NCBI GenBank assembly: GCA_002381225.1
Contig: DFSS01000041.1
Coordinates: forward strand, 10,458 to 46,002
Reading direction: 5' to 3'
Source: Flavobacteriales bacterium UBA3431
GTDB lineage: Bacteria > Bacteroidota > Bacteroidia > Flavobacteriales > Schleiferiaceae
Length of the DNA stretch: 35,545 nt
A program made the position numbers and the translations under genes. The notes below the pieces were generated by a model. It was not told where the DNA came from. It ran no database searches and worked only from the letters and a program-made list of their open reading frames with translations. Shown piece by piece: positions 15,621-23,281 of the stretch. Position 1 is the first letter of the stretch, and each line of letters opens with the position of its first letter.

Positions 15621-16216
15621 AAGCCCTCATCCTCGATTGGGACGGTGTTTTCCACGATGGCCGCAAAGGACCAGACGGAAGTAGTACGTTTTCCGAAATC
15701 GACAGCATGGGATTAAACCTGCTGCGTTTTGGACACTACCTGCAAACCCAAACGCTTCTCCCAATCGCCATCGTGACCGGTGAGCGCAATGCCTCCGCAG
15801 AGGCCTTTGCTGCCCGCGAGCACCTCAACCATTTCTGCTATTTTGCCAAAGACAAGCGGCGCGCACTGGCCCCGTTGCAATCTGCATGGGGAATCGATGC
15901 CGCGGACTGGGGCTTCCTTTTTGATGACGTTTTAGACTTTGGCTTGGCGGCGGAGGTCGGCCTTCGGGCCATGGTCTACCGCGAGGCCTGTGAAGAAACC
16001 TACCACTATGCCGTGAACCAAGGTTTGGTTGATTGGACCATCCCCGCGGACCATGCGGTGCGCCGTTTTGCCGAGCGCGCATTAACGGAAGCAGGGCACT
16101 GGGAAGCGACCTTGGAAGGCCGCATCGAAATGTCTCCCGCGTACCGCGCGTATTGGGCAGCGCGTCAGGAACTTTCACTGGAAGTCCTCGACCTGCGCGA
16201 AGAAGCCGTCCGGTAG
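15617..16216 (+). CDS. KdsC-like HAD-family phosphatase
   Basis: 199 aa. HAD motif I is LDWDGVFHDG (Asp7 nucleophile, Asp9 acid/base), which corresponds to KdsC DVDGVLTDG. Motif II is VTGE (Thr54), motif III KDK (Lys80) and motif IV FDDVLD (Asp103, Asp104, Asp107), matching KdsC GDDxxD. The STFSEIDSMGLNLLR segment parallels the KdsC region before motif II. No cap domain is present, so it should be a small C0-type enzyme, as in the Kdo-8-phosphate phosphatase group. It is about 20-40 residues longer at the C-terminus than typical KdsC. It overlaps the aldolase-CBS gene (ATGA), so the two products probably act in one sugar-phosphate pathway. The substrate is not assigned. Confidence 0.8.
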   Translation: MKALILDWDGVFHDGRKGPDGSSTFSEIDSMGLNLLRFGHYLQTQTLLPIAIVTGERNASAEAFAAREHLNHFCYFAKDKRRALAPLQSAWGIDAADWGFLFDDVLDFGLAAEVGLRAMVYREACEETYHYAVNQGLVDWTIPADHAVRRFAERALTEAGHWEATLEGRIEMSPAYRAYWAARQELSLEVLDLREEAVR

Positions 16217-16237
16217 TCTGAAACCATCTCCCAATAA

Positions 16238-16273
16238 AAAGCCGGCCCATTTTAGGAGCCGGCTTTCTTTTTT
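16238..16273. terminator. Bidirectional terminator between HAD gene and RNase Y
   Basis: A 9-bp stem (aaagccggc at 16238-16246, gccggcttt at 16258-16266) is followed by CTTTTTT on the plus strand and preceded by an A-run that serves the minus strand. It separates convergent genes. Confidence 0.9.
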
Positions 16274-16289
16274 AGGATTCCTGCTGTCG

Positions 16290-17825
16290 CTATTTCGCGA
16301 TGCTTGTCGCGCGGGTTTCCCGTATAACTGTGACACGGACCTGACCAGGGTAGGTCATCTCGTTCTGAATCTTTTGGGAGATATCGAACGCAATGGTGCT
16401 CGCTTCCGCGTCGCTCACCCGTTCGCTCTCCACCATGACACGCAATTCACGTCCGGCATGGATCGCAAAAGCCTTATTGACGCCCTGGAATCCCATGGCC
16501 ATCTGTTCGAGGTCCTTGAGGCGCTGCATGTAGCTTTCCGCCAATTGGCGTCGGGCACCGGGACGGGCGCCGGAGATGGCATCACATACCTGGATAATGG
16601 GGGACAACATGGAGGTCATCTCAATTTCATCGTGGTGTGCGCCGATGGCGTTGCAGATGTCGGGCTTTTCGCCGTATTTCTCCGCCCACTGCATGCCCAG
16701 CAAAGCGTGGGGTAAATCCGTCTCCTCAAATGGCACTTTGCCGATGTCGTGAAGCAAGCCAGCACGCTTGGCCGCTTTGGGATTGAGCCCTAACTCAGAG
16801 GCCATGACGGCGCTCAATTTGGCCACTTCTTTGGAGTGAGCCAGCAAATTTTGGCCATAGGATGAACGGTACTTCATTCGGCCCACCATGCGCATCAACT
16901 CGGGGTGCAATCCGTGGATGCCCAATTCGATGGCTGTGCGCTTGCCCAATTCGGCCACTTCGTCCTCAATACTCTTGGTTACCTTTTCCACCACCTCTTC
17001 GATGCGGGCTGGGTGAATTCGGCCATCCGTGACGAGTCGATGGAGAGAAAGGCGGGCAATCTCGCGCCGCACCGGATCAAAGCAACTCAAAATGATGGCC
17101 TCGGGTGTGTCGTCGACGACAATTTCGACTCCGGTCGCCGCCTCCAGGGCCCGAATATTTCGCCCTTCGCGGCCAATGATTCGCCCTTTCATCTCATCGT
17201 TCTCGATGTGGAAGACGGAGACGGCATTTTCATTGGCCTGCTCCGTGGCAATCCGCTGAATCGTTTGGATGACAATCTTCTTCGCTTCCTGATTCGCGGT
17301 CATTTTCGCCTCCTCTAGAGCTGTCTGGATATAGGACGAGGCCTCATGCTTTGCCTGCGCTTTCACGGCCATGATCATCTCCTCCTTGGCCTGCTCGGCC
17401 GTGATGCCAGCCAAACTTTCCAATTTTTGCAGCTGTTGATGCAGCGTTTTGTCCAACTGGCTCTCTTTGGACTGCATGCCTTCCAGCTTTCGCGTGTAGG
17501 ATTCTTCCAACCGCTGTAACTCTTTTTCACGGCGGCGCATTTCCTCGACGTTCTTCGAATGTTCGCGCTGGGCCTCTTTCAATTCGCCGTGCTGTTCCCG
17601 AATCTTCGCTTCGCGTTCTGCGGAGCGTTGTTCGTGCTTTTCTTTTAATTCCAAGTAACGTTCCTTGGACTGGAGCATTTTCTCTTTTTTCAGAGCTTCT
17701 CCCTCTTTTTCGGCTTCGCGTAGGATGGCGGCTGCCTTGGACTTCAAGGCCGTTTGTTGCAAGACCACAGCGCCTACGGCACCGGCTGCAATACCTCCCA
17801 ACCCTGCGAGGATAAATCCTATCAT
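16290..17825 (-). CDS. rny: Ribonuclease Y
   Basis: 511 aa, the usual length. The order is: N-terminal membrane helix (residues 2-24, glycine/alanine-rich), a long charged coiled-coil (about 30-190), a KH RNA-binding domain (MKGRIIGREGRNIRALEAATG) and an HD phosphohydrolase domain with His359-Asp360 in LLHDIGK plus GAHHDE. RNase Y is a membrane-bound endoribonuclease that starts mRNA decay. It lies 63 bases downstream of zapA and is probably co-transcribed with zapA and the coiled-coil gene, ending at a strong hairpin. Confidence 0.97.
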   Translation of the reverse strand: MIGFILAGLGGIAAGAVGAVVLQQTALKSKAAAILREAEKEGEALKKEKMLQSKERYLELKEKHEQRSAEREAKIREQHGELKEAQREHSKNVEEMRRREKELQRLEESYTRKLEGMQSKESQLDKTLHQQLQKLESLAGITAEQAKEEMIMAVKAQAKHEASSYIQTALEEAKMTANQEAKKIVIQTIQRIATEQANENAVSVFHIENDEMKGRIIGREGRNIRALEAATGVEIVVDDTPEAIILSCFDPVRREIARLSLHRLVTDGRIHPARIEEVVEKVTKSIEDEVAELGKRTAIELGIHGLHPELMRMVGRMKYRSSYGQNLLAHSKEVAKLSAVMASELGLNPKAAKRAGLLHDIGKVPFEETDLPHALLGMQWAEKYGEKPDICNAIGAHHDEIEMTSMLSPIIQVCDAISGARPGARRQLAESYMQRLKDLEQMAMGFQGVNKAFAIHAGRELRVMVESERVSDAEASTIAFDISQKIQNEMTYPGQVRVTVIRETRATSIAK

Positions 17826-17888
17826 GGTTTCTTCAATGTCAAAGTTCCCCCACCAAGACCTTCTTGATGGGTTCGAATCACGGGGAAC

Positions 17889-18188
17889 TCAACTCTGACT
17901 CAACACGGCGTCCAATTGGGCCTGTACGCTTTGAAGGCGGTCTTGAACCCCCTCCAATTCTTTTGATCCCTCGCCCCCCTTCAATCCCAACATTTGGTTG
18001 GCAAGTTGAAGGGCACACATGGCCAAGGCATCCTGTTTGTCCCCCACTGCATAGCGCTCTTCAAAGCGCTGCATAGCGGAGTGTATCATCGCCACCGCTT
18101 TCCGGACTTGCTCTTCCTCTGGACGCTCAATGGTCAGGGGATAGGTTCGTCCTGCGATGGTGACTTTTATTTTTAGCGTATCATTCAT
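17889..18188 (-). CDS. zapA: Cell division protein ZapA
   Basis: 99 aa. It starts with the ZapA globular head (LKIKVTIAGRTYPLTIERPEEEQVRKAVAMIHSAM), continues through the conserved YAVGDKQDALAMCALQLANQ helix and ends in a coiled-coil tail. ZapA binds FtsZ and stabilises the Z-ring. The gene stands between a small coiled-coil gene and rny; this order is common in Bacteroidota as far as I recall and suggests co-expression. Confidence 0.9.
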   Translation of the reverse strand: MNDTLKIKVTIAGRTYPLTIERPEEEQVRKAVAMIHSAMQRFEERYAVGDKQDALAMCALQLANQMLGLKGGEGSKELEGVQDRLQSVQAQLDAVLSQS

Positions 18189-18201
18189 GACTCCAATGGG
18201 A

Positions 18202-18492
18202 TCAGGCGTTCAGCTGCGCAAGGCATTTGTTGATTTCCCGGACCCATTCGTTAAGTTGACTCTTCAAGGCTTGGCGCTCTGCCTGGGTGCCATTGAAGGC
18301 CATCAACAAACGAAGTTGTTCGATTTCGCTCTGCATCGTAGAACCTTTTTGCTTCTGGAGCATCAGCTCCCGGCTTAAGTTCTCCACCTGCAGGGACTTC
18401 TCTTCCAGTTCCGAAATAGCCAATCGGTAACGCTCGATCAAAGTATGAACTTGATCCTGAATGCGTTGTATTTGGTCTATTGCAGTGGACAT
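18202..18492 (-). CDS. Small coiled-coil protein upstream of zapA
   Basis: 96 aa, predicted to be almost wholly alpha-helical, with heptad-like spacing (IQDQVHTLIERYRLAISELEEKSLQVENLSRELML) and a second helix (EIEQLRLLM). No catalytic motif is visible. Its place directly before zapA (13 bases) suggests a division partner comparable in shape to ZapB, but homology is not demonstrated. I chose ATG 18492 (MSTAID) over the in-frame start at 18537 because a TAAGTTTG promoter box (18513-18520) lies between them. Confidence 0.78.
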   Translation of the reverse strand: MSTAIDQIQRIQDQVHTLIERYRLAISELEEKSLQVENLSRELMLQKQKGSTMQSEIEQLRLLMAFNGTQAERQALKSQLNEWVREINKCLAQLNA

Positions 18493-18512
18493 TGAAGAGG
18501 AAATTGAACATT

Positions 18513-18520
18513 CAAACTTA
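18513..18520 (-). promoter_or_regulatory. -7 box (TAAGTTTG) for the coiled-coil/zapA/rny operon
   Basis: An exact TAnnTTTG match on the minus strand, 20 bases before ATG 18492. It lies inside the longer possible reading frame and so argues against the 18537 start. A poorer match (TATCTTCC, 18542-18549) points the other way toward the M23 gene. Confidence 0.5.
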
Positions 18521-18558
18521 GCCAAACTCTGGGGCATTTCCTATCTTCCCCGACAGAT

Positions 18559-20157
18559 ATGCCGCGCATTTTTATCGCTTTTTTTGGTCTTTGCTCCCTA
18601 GGTCTTTGGGGACAAGGGGGGATTGTCGTTCAACCTATTGCAGGAGAGGTGGATTTTGCCGGAACCTTCGGGGAACTCCGCTCACATCACTTTCACTCTG
18701 GGGTTGATGTCCGAACCCAGGGCCAAACTGGGTGGCCTGTGCGGGCCGTCCAAGATGGATACTTAAGCCGAATGGTCGTTCGGCCTGATGGGTTTGGATG
18801 GGCATTATATCTACGCCATCCTGATGGCCACACTTCCGTCTATGCCCATTTGGATGATTTTCAACCATCCTGGCATGAACTAGCCATGACGCGAGCGGCC
18901 GCCTCCAGATCGAGCCGACTCGACCTGTATTTTGAATCCAATGCCTACCCAGTTCGGGCTGGCGACACCATTGCATGGTCGGGCAACTCAGGCGGATCTG
19001 CCGGTCCCCATTTGCATTTTGAATGGCGTGACACCCGAACGGAGGAGCCCTTAGACCCCTTTGACCATGGCATGTTCTATGGAAAGGATAGCTATCCGCC
19101 CCGCATTGTGGCACTGCACACGGCCGATGGGCAAAAAGCCCCCGTTGCCTCCGGCGAATGGTCCACCCCCCTGCGCATCCAAAGCTGGCAGGACCTCTCC
19201 GCAGAAATCAAGGACAAAAAGCACGCTCAAGGGCTGAATTTGGGCATAGAAGCCCTTGAGGTTCATTGGACTTGGGGCGGCGAGGAAGCATCCCATGGAT
19301 TTCATCTCGATCGCTTCTCCTTTGACGATACCCGATGCGCTGATGGACTCATGCAGCCGCAAGTCCACCGACGAACAGGTCTGCGCACCTACCGCCTTGC
19401 CCCCAGTCTCGGGGCCGCGCCTGTCTGGAGCGCTCCAGAGAAGTCCGTCACGGCACCGGGTCGCTACACCCTGACACTCACAGCCCGCGCTGTGAATGGG
19501 GATTTGGCCACTGCTCGAGGCCCCGTGGACCTTCTGCCAGGAAGCGGCCATCCTTGGTCTGACCCAGAGGTGGCGAACAAAGTGGACATCCAAGCCGGGG
19601 AACGCGTGGCGGAGGACTTGAAGCTGACCTGGAGCCGGGGAAGCTTCACGGACCCCTTGGTCCCGGAGTTGGTTAAAACGGGCGAACGCAGTTGGAAGGC
19701 CAGCCCAGATGTCCCCGTTTTGCGGGCCCTGCGGTATGAATGGACCCCTCCAGCCAACTACCCTGTGGCGTGGCGAACCAAAACCGTGATGATCGGCCGG
19801 GATCCCCGGGGATCATACCGCATTGTGGGTGAGCCGCTGCTCGACGGCCGAATTCGGTTCAACATTAAGCTTTACGGGACCTTGACCATCGTACAAGATA
19901 CCGAGGGGCCCACGTTTACCACATTAAAAACCGCCACGTTTCAAGGTCGGCCAGCTTGGTACATTGGCCTGCGTGACAACCTCCTCGACATCACGCACTA
20001 TGGCGCAGAAATCAATGGCCAATGGACGTGGTCATACTACGATGCCAAAAACAAACGTTTGTATATACCTCAGGGTGCGCAGCGCTCCGGATCCCTCACA
20101 CTATTTGCCCAAGATGAGGCCGGAAACCGAACTACCTTTGACGGGATACTTCCATGA
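18559..20157 (+). CDS. Exported M23-family metallopeptidase with C-terminal beta domains
   Basis: 532 aa. A signal peptide (residues 1-19, ending LGLWGQG) is followed at about 35-165 by an M23/LytM domain with its full zinc site: His46 and Asp50 in HSGVD, His97 in YAHLDD, and His151 and His153 in HLHFE. M23 enzymes cut peptidoglycan cross-bridges or stems. The remaining 370 residues are predicted beta-rich with no domain I can name; they may hold the enzyme at the envelope. The gene opens a four-gene operon; its stop overlaps the next start (ATGA). The substrate and whether it is cell-wall hydrolysis are inferred from the family. Confidence 0.9.
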   Translation: MPRIFIAFFGLCSLGLWGQGGIVVQPIAGEVDFAGTFGELRSHHFHSGVDVRTQGQTGWPVRAVQDGYLSRMVVRPDGFGWALYLRHPDGHTSVYAHLDDFQPSWHELAMTRAAASRSSRLDLYFESNAYPVRAGDTIAWSGNSGGSAGPHLHFEWRDTRTEEPLDPFDHGMFYGKDSYPPRIVALHTADGQKAPVASGEWSTPLRIQSWQDLSAEIKDKKHAQGLNLGIEALEVHWTWGGEEASHGFHLDRFSFDDTRCADGLMQPQVHRRTGLRTYRLAPSLGAAPVWSAPEKSVTAPGRYTLTLTARAVNGDLATARGPVDLLPGSGHPWSDPEVANKVDIQAGERVAEDLKLTWSRGSFTDPLVPELVKTGERSWKASPDVPVLRALRYEWTPPANYPVAWRTKTVMIGRDPRGSYRIVGEPLLDGRIRFNIKLYGTLTIVQDTEGPTFTTLKTATFQGRPAWYIGLRDNLLDITHYGAEINGQWTWSYYDAKNKRLYIPQGAQRSGSLTLFAQDEAGNRTTFDGILP

Positions 20158-20795
20158 GCATGCGACCCATCCTTTTTGCCCTAGCACTGTGCCTCCATTT
20201 TTTGGCTTTGGGCCAAGACGCCGTCCAGGTCAGTGGGGTGATTTTGGCGCAGGATTCTGCACGCCAGACCATTCCCAACGCAAAAATTCAGGTCAAAGGC
20301 CGTCCCTTGTTGGTGGAATCGGGGGCCGATGGTTTTTTTAGTATCGCCGCCGCTCCCGGGGACTCTATCGTCTTCCGCCGCTTTGGCTTTGCTCCGGAAA
20401 AGCTTTGGGTACCCGACAGCCTGACTGGGGACTCCTACCTCGCCGTCATCCAAATGGAATGGAACACCCTAGAATTGGAAGAAGTCATCCTCTACCCGTG
20501 GCCACGCCCCGAAGACCTCAACCGCGAGTTGCTCGCCATGGAGATTAAAACAACGGAACGCGATATCGCCTTGCGCAATTTGGCCATTCAATCCCTCAAA
20601 GAGCAAGCCCGCGCCATGGGCATGGATGCTGGAGAAATGCAACGCTACATTATGACCGCCCAAGCACAAAGTGTGCACAATGCCAACCGGTATTATGGGT
20701 CAAATGGAGGCACCGCGATTTTGGGTCGATTGAGCGATCCGTTTGCCTGGTCCCAATTCTTCAATGCCCTAAAGCGGGGAGATTTTAAAAACTAA
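20154..20795 (+). CDS. Exported protein with carboxypeptidase-D-regulatory-like domain
   Basis: 213 aa. A signal peptide (to about residue 20, ALGQD) precedes a beta-sandwich of the CarboxypepD_reg-like type (VSGVILAQDSARQTIPNAKIQVKGRPLLVESGADGFFSIAAAPGDSIVFRRFGFAPEKLWV). This domain is often found at the front of TonB-dependent receptors; here it is a separate protein directly before one. The C-terminal 80 residues are charged and helical. The gene overlaps the M23 gene by 4 bases and the receptor gene by 1 base. Its role is probably in the envelope with the receptor, but no activity is assigned. Confidence 0.8.
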   Translation: MSMRPILFALALCLHFLALGQDAVQVSGVILAQDSARQTIPNAKIQVKGRPLLVESGADGFFSIAAAPGDSIVFRRFGFAPEKLWVPDSLTGDSYLAVIQMEWNTLELEEVILYPWPRPEDLNRELLAMEIKTTERDIALRNLAIQSLKEQARAMGMDAGEMQRYIMTAQAQSVHNANRYYGSNGGTAILGRLSDPFAWSQFFNALKRGDFKN

Positions 20796-22963
20796 TGCTG
20801 AGCCTGCTTCTGTGTGCTGGCGCTTGGGCTGGGTTCCCCGCAGATACCGTCCCGCAGGAGGGTACACTGCAAGAGGTTGAAGTCATTGCGCGGCAAATCG
20901 AAGCGAACACCATACGCCTGCAAACGCTCAATTTTGGGGGTGTCGGCCAGATAGGCGGATCCATTGAGGGCTTAGTTCGAAGCTTGGCTGGCGTTGCGGG
21001 CTCCGACGAACTCTCGTCGCAATATTCCGTTCGGGGCGGAAACTTCGATGAAAATCTCTTGATTATCAATGGATTCGAGGTGTATCGACCCCAGTTAGCC
21101 CGTAGTGGACAACAGGAAGGATTGAGCGCGATCAACCCTGACTTCGTCCAGTTCCTCTCTTTTTCTGCGGGCGGATTCGATGCCTCGAAAGGCGACAAGC
21201 TCTCGTCCGTCCTGGATGTTCAGTACCGCAGCCGAAATACGGATGCCCTTCCGGGTCAGCAAGTGCGTGCCGGACTCTTCTCGGGCCGCATTTTCGGTTC
21301 GGCTCTTTTGGATCACGCGGGTCCTAGGGGGAAGGTGTACCAATCCATCGCAATAGGTGCTCGCTACCGCTCTAATGCCCCCTTTATTCGAGGGGGTGAC
21401 GTCCAAGGGGATTTGCGCTCCCAGGCCCAGGATGTGCAGTTTTTGTTCGAATCGGCCAGTCCGAGGTGGTTTCATGAAGTCTTAGGCATGGCCCAAGCGA
21501 GCACCTTTGCCCTTCGCCCCTCCTCCCGAACGACCGAATTCGGCACCGTCACCGAGGTGCTGCGTTTGAACGTCTTCATGCGAGGCATGGAACGCTACGA
21601 ATACCAAAATGCTTTTTTGGGTGCCCGAAGCCGCTACACACTTAATGAGACCCAGCAACTATATCTCGAATCCAGCGTAGCCCAAGCCCTAGAAAAAGAG
21701 GATGTCGATGTAGAAAGTGCGTACCTATTGGGGGAAGTCAACAACAACTTGGGATCGGATTCCTTTGGCGAAATTTCCTACCTGCGTGGTTCAGGCGGCC
21801 ATCAACGCTATGCCCGAAACACATTGTGGGTGCGGGAATGGCAGGCCAAAGCAGGCTATGTCTACAAATACGAGGACCAACGCCTCGAAGCTGCGGTAAG
21901 CTACCGACATCAGAATGGACTGGATATGGTACATGAATGGGTGAATTTGGACTCCGCAGGTTACAGCTTGCCCCATCAACCCACCACGGTGGTATTACAG
22001 GGAAATGACACACTTCGCACCACCAAAGAAGGTCTGCGCTTGTTCCAGGTAACGGACAGTCGCGGACAACTCGTCAACGGAAAACTGCACGCACATCTGC
22101 TCTGGCAACGCGCCATTCCCGAAGTAGGTTGGAAGCCGGGTTGGAATGCTGGGCTGCGCTACGTGCGGGATAGCCGAAGTGGAGAGCAGCGCTTGAGCCC
22201 ACGGCTATCGATGTATTGGAGCTTGCCGAGCCGTCATGGGGTGGAACTATCCCTTGGGTCCTACGCCCAAACAGCCAGTGTACGCGAACTCCGCGATTGG
22301 TCTAGCGCACGTTTTCTAGATTCTGCACGCATGCAGCATGCCTGGCACGGCATCGCAGCGGTGGAGAAGCGCTTCGAATCCAATGGACGACCCTTCTTTT
22401 GGCGCGGTGAGGCCTACATCAAATACCTCGATCGGGCCTTTCCTTTTGAGCAAGACGGCATGCGGGTGCGCTATTTGGGCGAGGGTCCAGGCATCGCTCG
22501 GGTGGTGGGAATTGACAACCGTGTCCACAGCGAATGGCTTCCCGGGACGGAGTCATGGGCCAGCCTCTCCCTCTTTCGAGCCCAAGAAAAATTTGATGGC
22601 GCCTGGACGGATCGTGGCAGCGACTACCGCTTCAGTTTTTCGTTGCGAGTCGAGGACGCCCTGCCAGGGAACCTTTCGGACAAAGTCTACATGCAAATCA
22701 ATGTAACAGGCGGATTTCCATTTGGGGCGCCGTTGGAGTCGGCCAAGGACTTCCGAAGCCCCCCCTACCGCCGCATGGATTTGGGCTTTCAGCATGACTT
22801 CGGGCCCAAGGCAAGCCTCGGTTTGGAAGTATTCAACCTCCTCGAAATTCGGAATACTGCCTCCTACTTTTGGATCATGGATATTTCAACGGCCCGTCAG
22901 TATGCCGTCCCCAATTATTTAACGAACCGATTGATCAATGTGATCTTCCAATATTCCTTTTGA
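20795..22963 (+). CDS. TonB-dependent receptor plug/barrel protein
   Basis: 722 aa. A signal (MLSLLLCAGAWAG) is followed by a TonB-box-like segment (EGTLQEVEVIA), a plug domain (SIEGLVRSLAGVAGSDELSSQYSVRGGNFDENLLIINGFEVYRP) and a long C-terminal beta-barrel ending in an aromatic residue (VIFQYSF), as outer-membrane barrels do. TonB-dependent receptors import iron complexes, vitamins or glycans using energy from ExbBD-TonB. No SusD partner follows, so the SusCD glycan class is unlikely. The ATG shares its A with the previous stop (TAATG), showing tight translational coupling. Confidence 0.9.
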   Translation: MLSLLLCAGAWAGFPADTVPQEGTLQEVEVIARQIEANTIRLQTLNFGGVGQIGGSIEGLVRSLAGVAGSDELSSQYSVRGGNFDENLLIINGFEVYRPQLARSGQQEGLSAINPDFVQFLSFSAGGFDASKGDKLSSVLDVQYRSRNTDALPGQQVRAGLFSGRIFGSALLDHAGPRGKVYQSIAIGARYRSNAPFIRGGDVQGDLRSQAQDVQFLFESASPRWFHEVLGMAQASTFALRPSSRTTEFGTVTEVLRLNVFMRGMERYEYQNAFLGARSRYTLNETQQLYLESSVAQALEKEDVDVESAYLLGEVNNNLGSDSFGEISYLRGSGGHQRYARNTLWVREWQAKAGYVYKYEDQRLEAAVSYRHQNGLDMVHEWVNLDSAGYSLPHQPTTVVLQGNDTLRTTKEGLRLFQVTDSRGQLVNGKLHAHLLWQRAIPEVGWKPGWNAGLRYVRDSRSGEQRLSPRLSMYWSLPSRHGVELSLGSYAQTASVRELRDWSSARFLDSARMQHAWHGIAAVEKRFESNGRPFFWRGEAYIKYLDRAFPFEQDGMRVRYLGEGPGIARVVGIDNRVHSEWLPGTESWASLSLFRAQEKFDGAWTDRGSDYRFSFSLRVEDALPGNLSDKVYMQINVTGGFPFGAPLESAKDFRSPPYRRMDLGFQHDFGPKASLGLEVFNLLEIRNTASYFWIMDISTARQYAVPNYLTNRLINVIFQYSF

Positions 22964-23196
22964 TGCGCATCGTAGAGCAACTCCCCCACCCAGACTTCCG
23001 CATTGTCATTTATGCCACGGATACCCAATTTATTGTGGAAATCGAAGCAGGACCCATGCGCCAAGCCTATCGGTTCAGCAAGGAGCGCTTTCCCGTGGTG
23101 AGCGACGTGAAGGAATGCATTCAGCCAGCGTGGTTGGAGCGCGTGCGAACGCACTTCAACGGAATGTATATGGACTGGAAAGAAACGTGGGATTAA
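22963..23196 (+). CDS. Small conserved-looking protein, 77 aa
   Basis: Starts at ATG 22963, overlapping the receptor stop (TGATG). The protein (MRIVEQLPHPDFRIVIYATDTQFIVEIEAGPMRQAYRFSK...) shows a short alpha/beta pattern with no signal or membrane helix, so it should be cytoplasmic. I recall similar short proteins in Bacteroidota genomes but no named family. An upstream in-frame extension is rejected because it reads through the end of the receptor gene. Confidence 0.7.
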   Translation: MRIVEQLPHPDFRIVIYATDTQFIVEIEAGPMRQAYRFSKERFPVVSDVKECIQPAWLERVRTHFNGMYMDWKETWD

Positions 23197-23265
23197 AAAA
23201 GCCCGCAGGGAGTTTAACTACCCTATACACCAAACAAGAAGAAACCTTGTTCCCCCCTGCGGGCT
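23195..23265 (-). terminator. Long-loop terminator downstream of rocD
   Basis: Reading on the minus strand, an 11-bp stem (AGCCCGCAGGG at 23265-23255 with CCCTGCGGGCT at 23210-23200) is followed by TTTTTT. The 44-base loop holds a second small hairpin (aacaag/cttgtt, about 23233-23251). It lies between the convergent 77-aa gene and rocD. On the plus strand there is no T-run. Confidence 0.75.
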
Positions 23266-23281
23266 AGTTAAGAACACCTAA

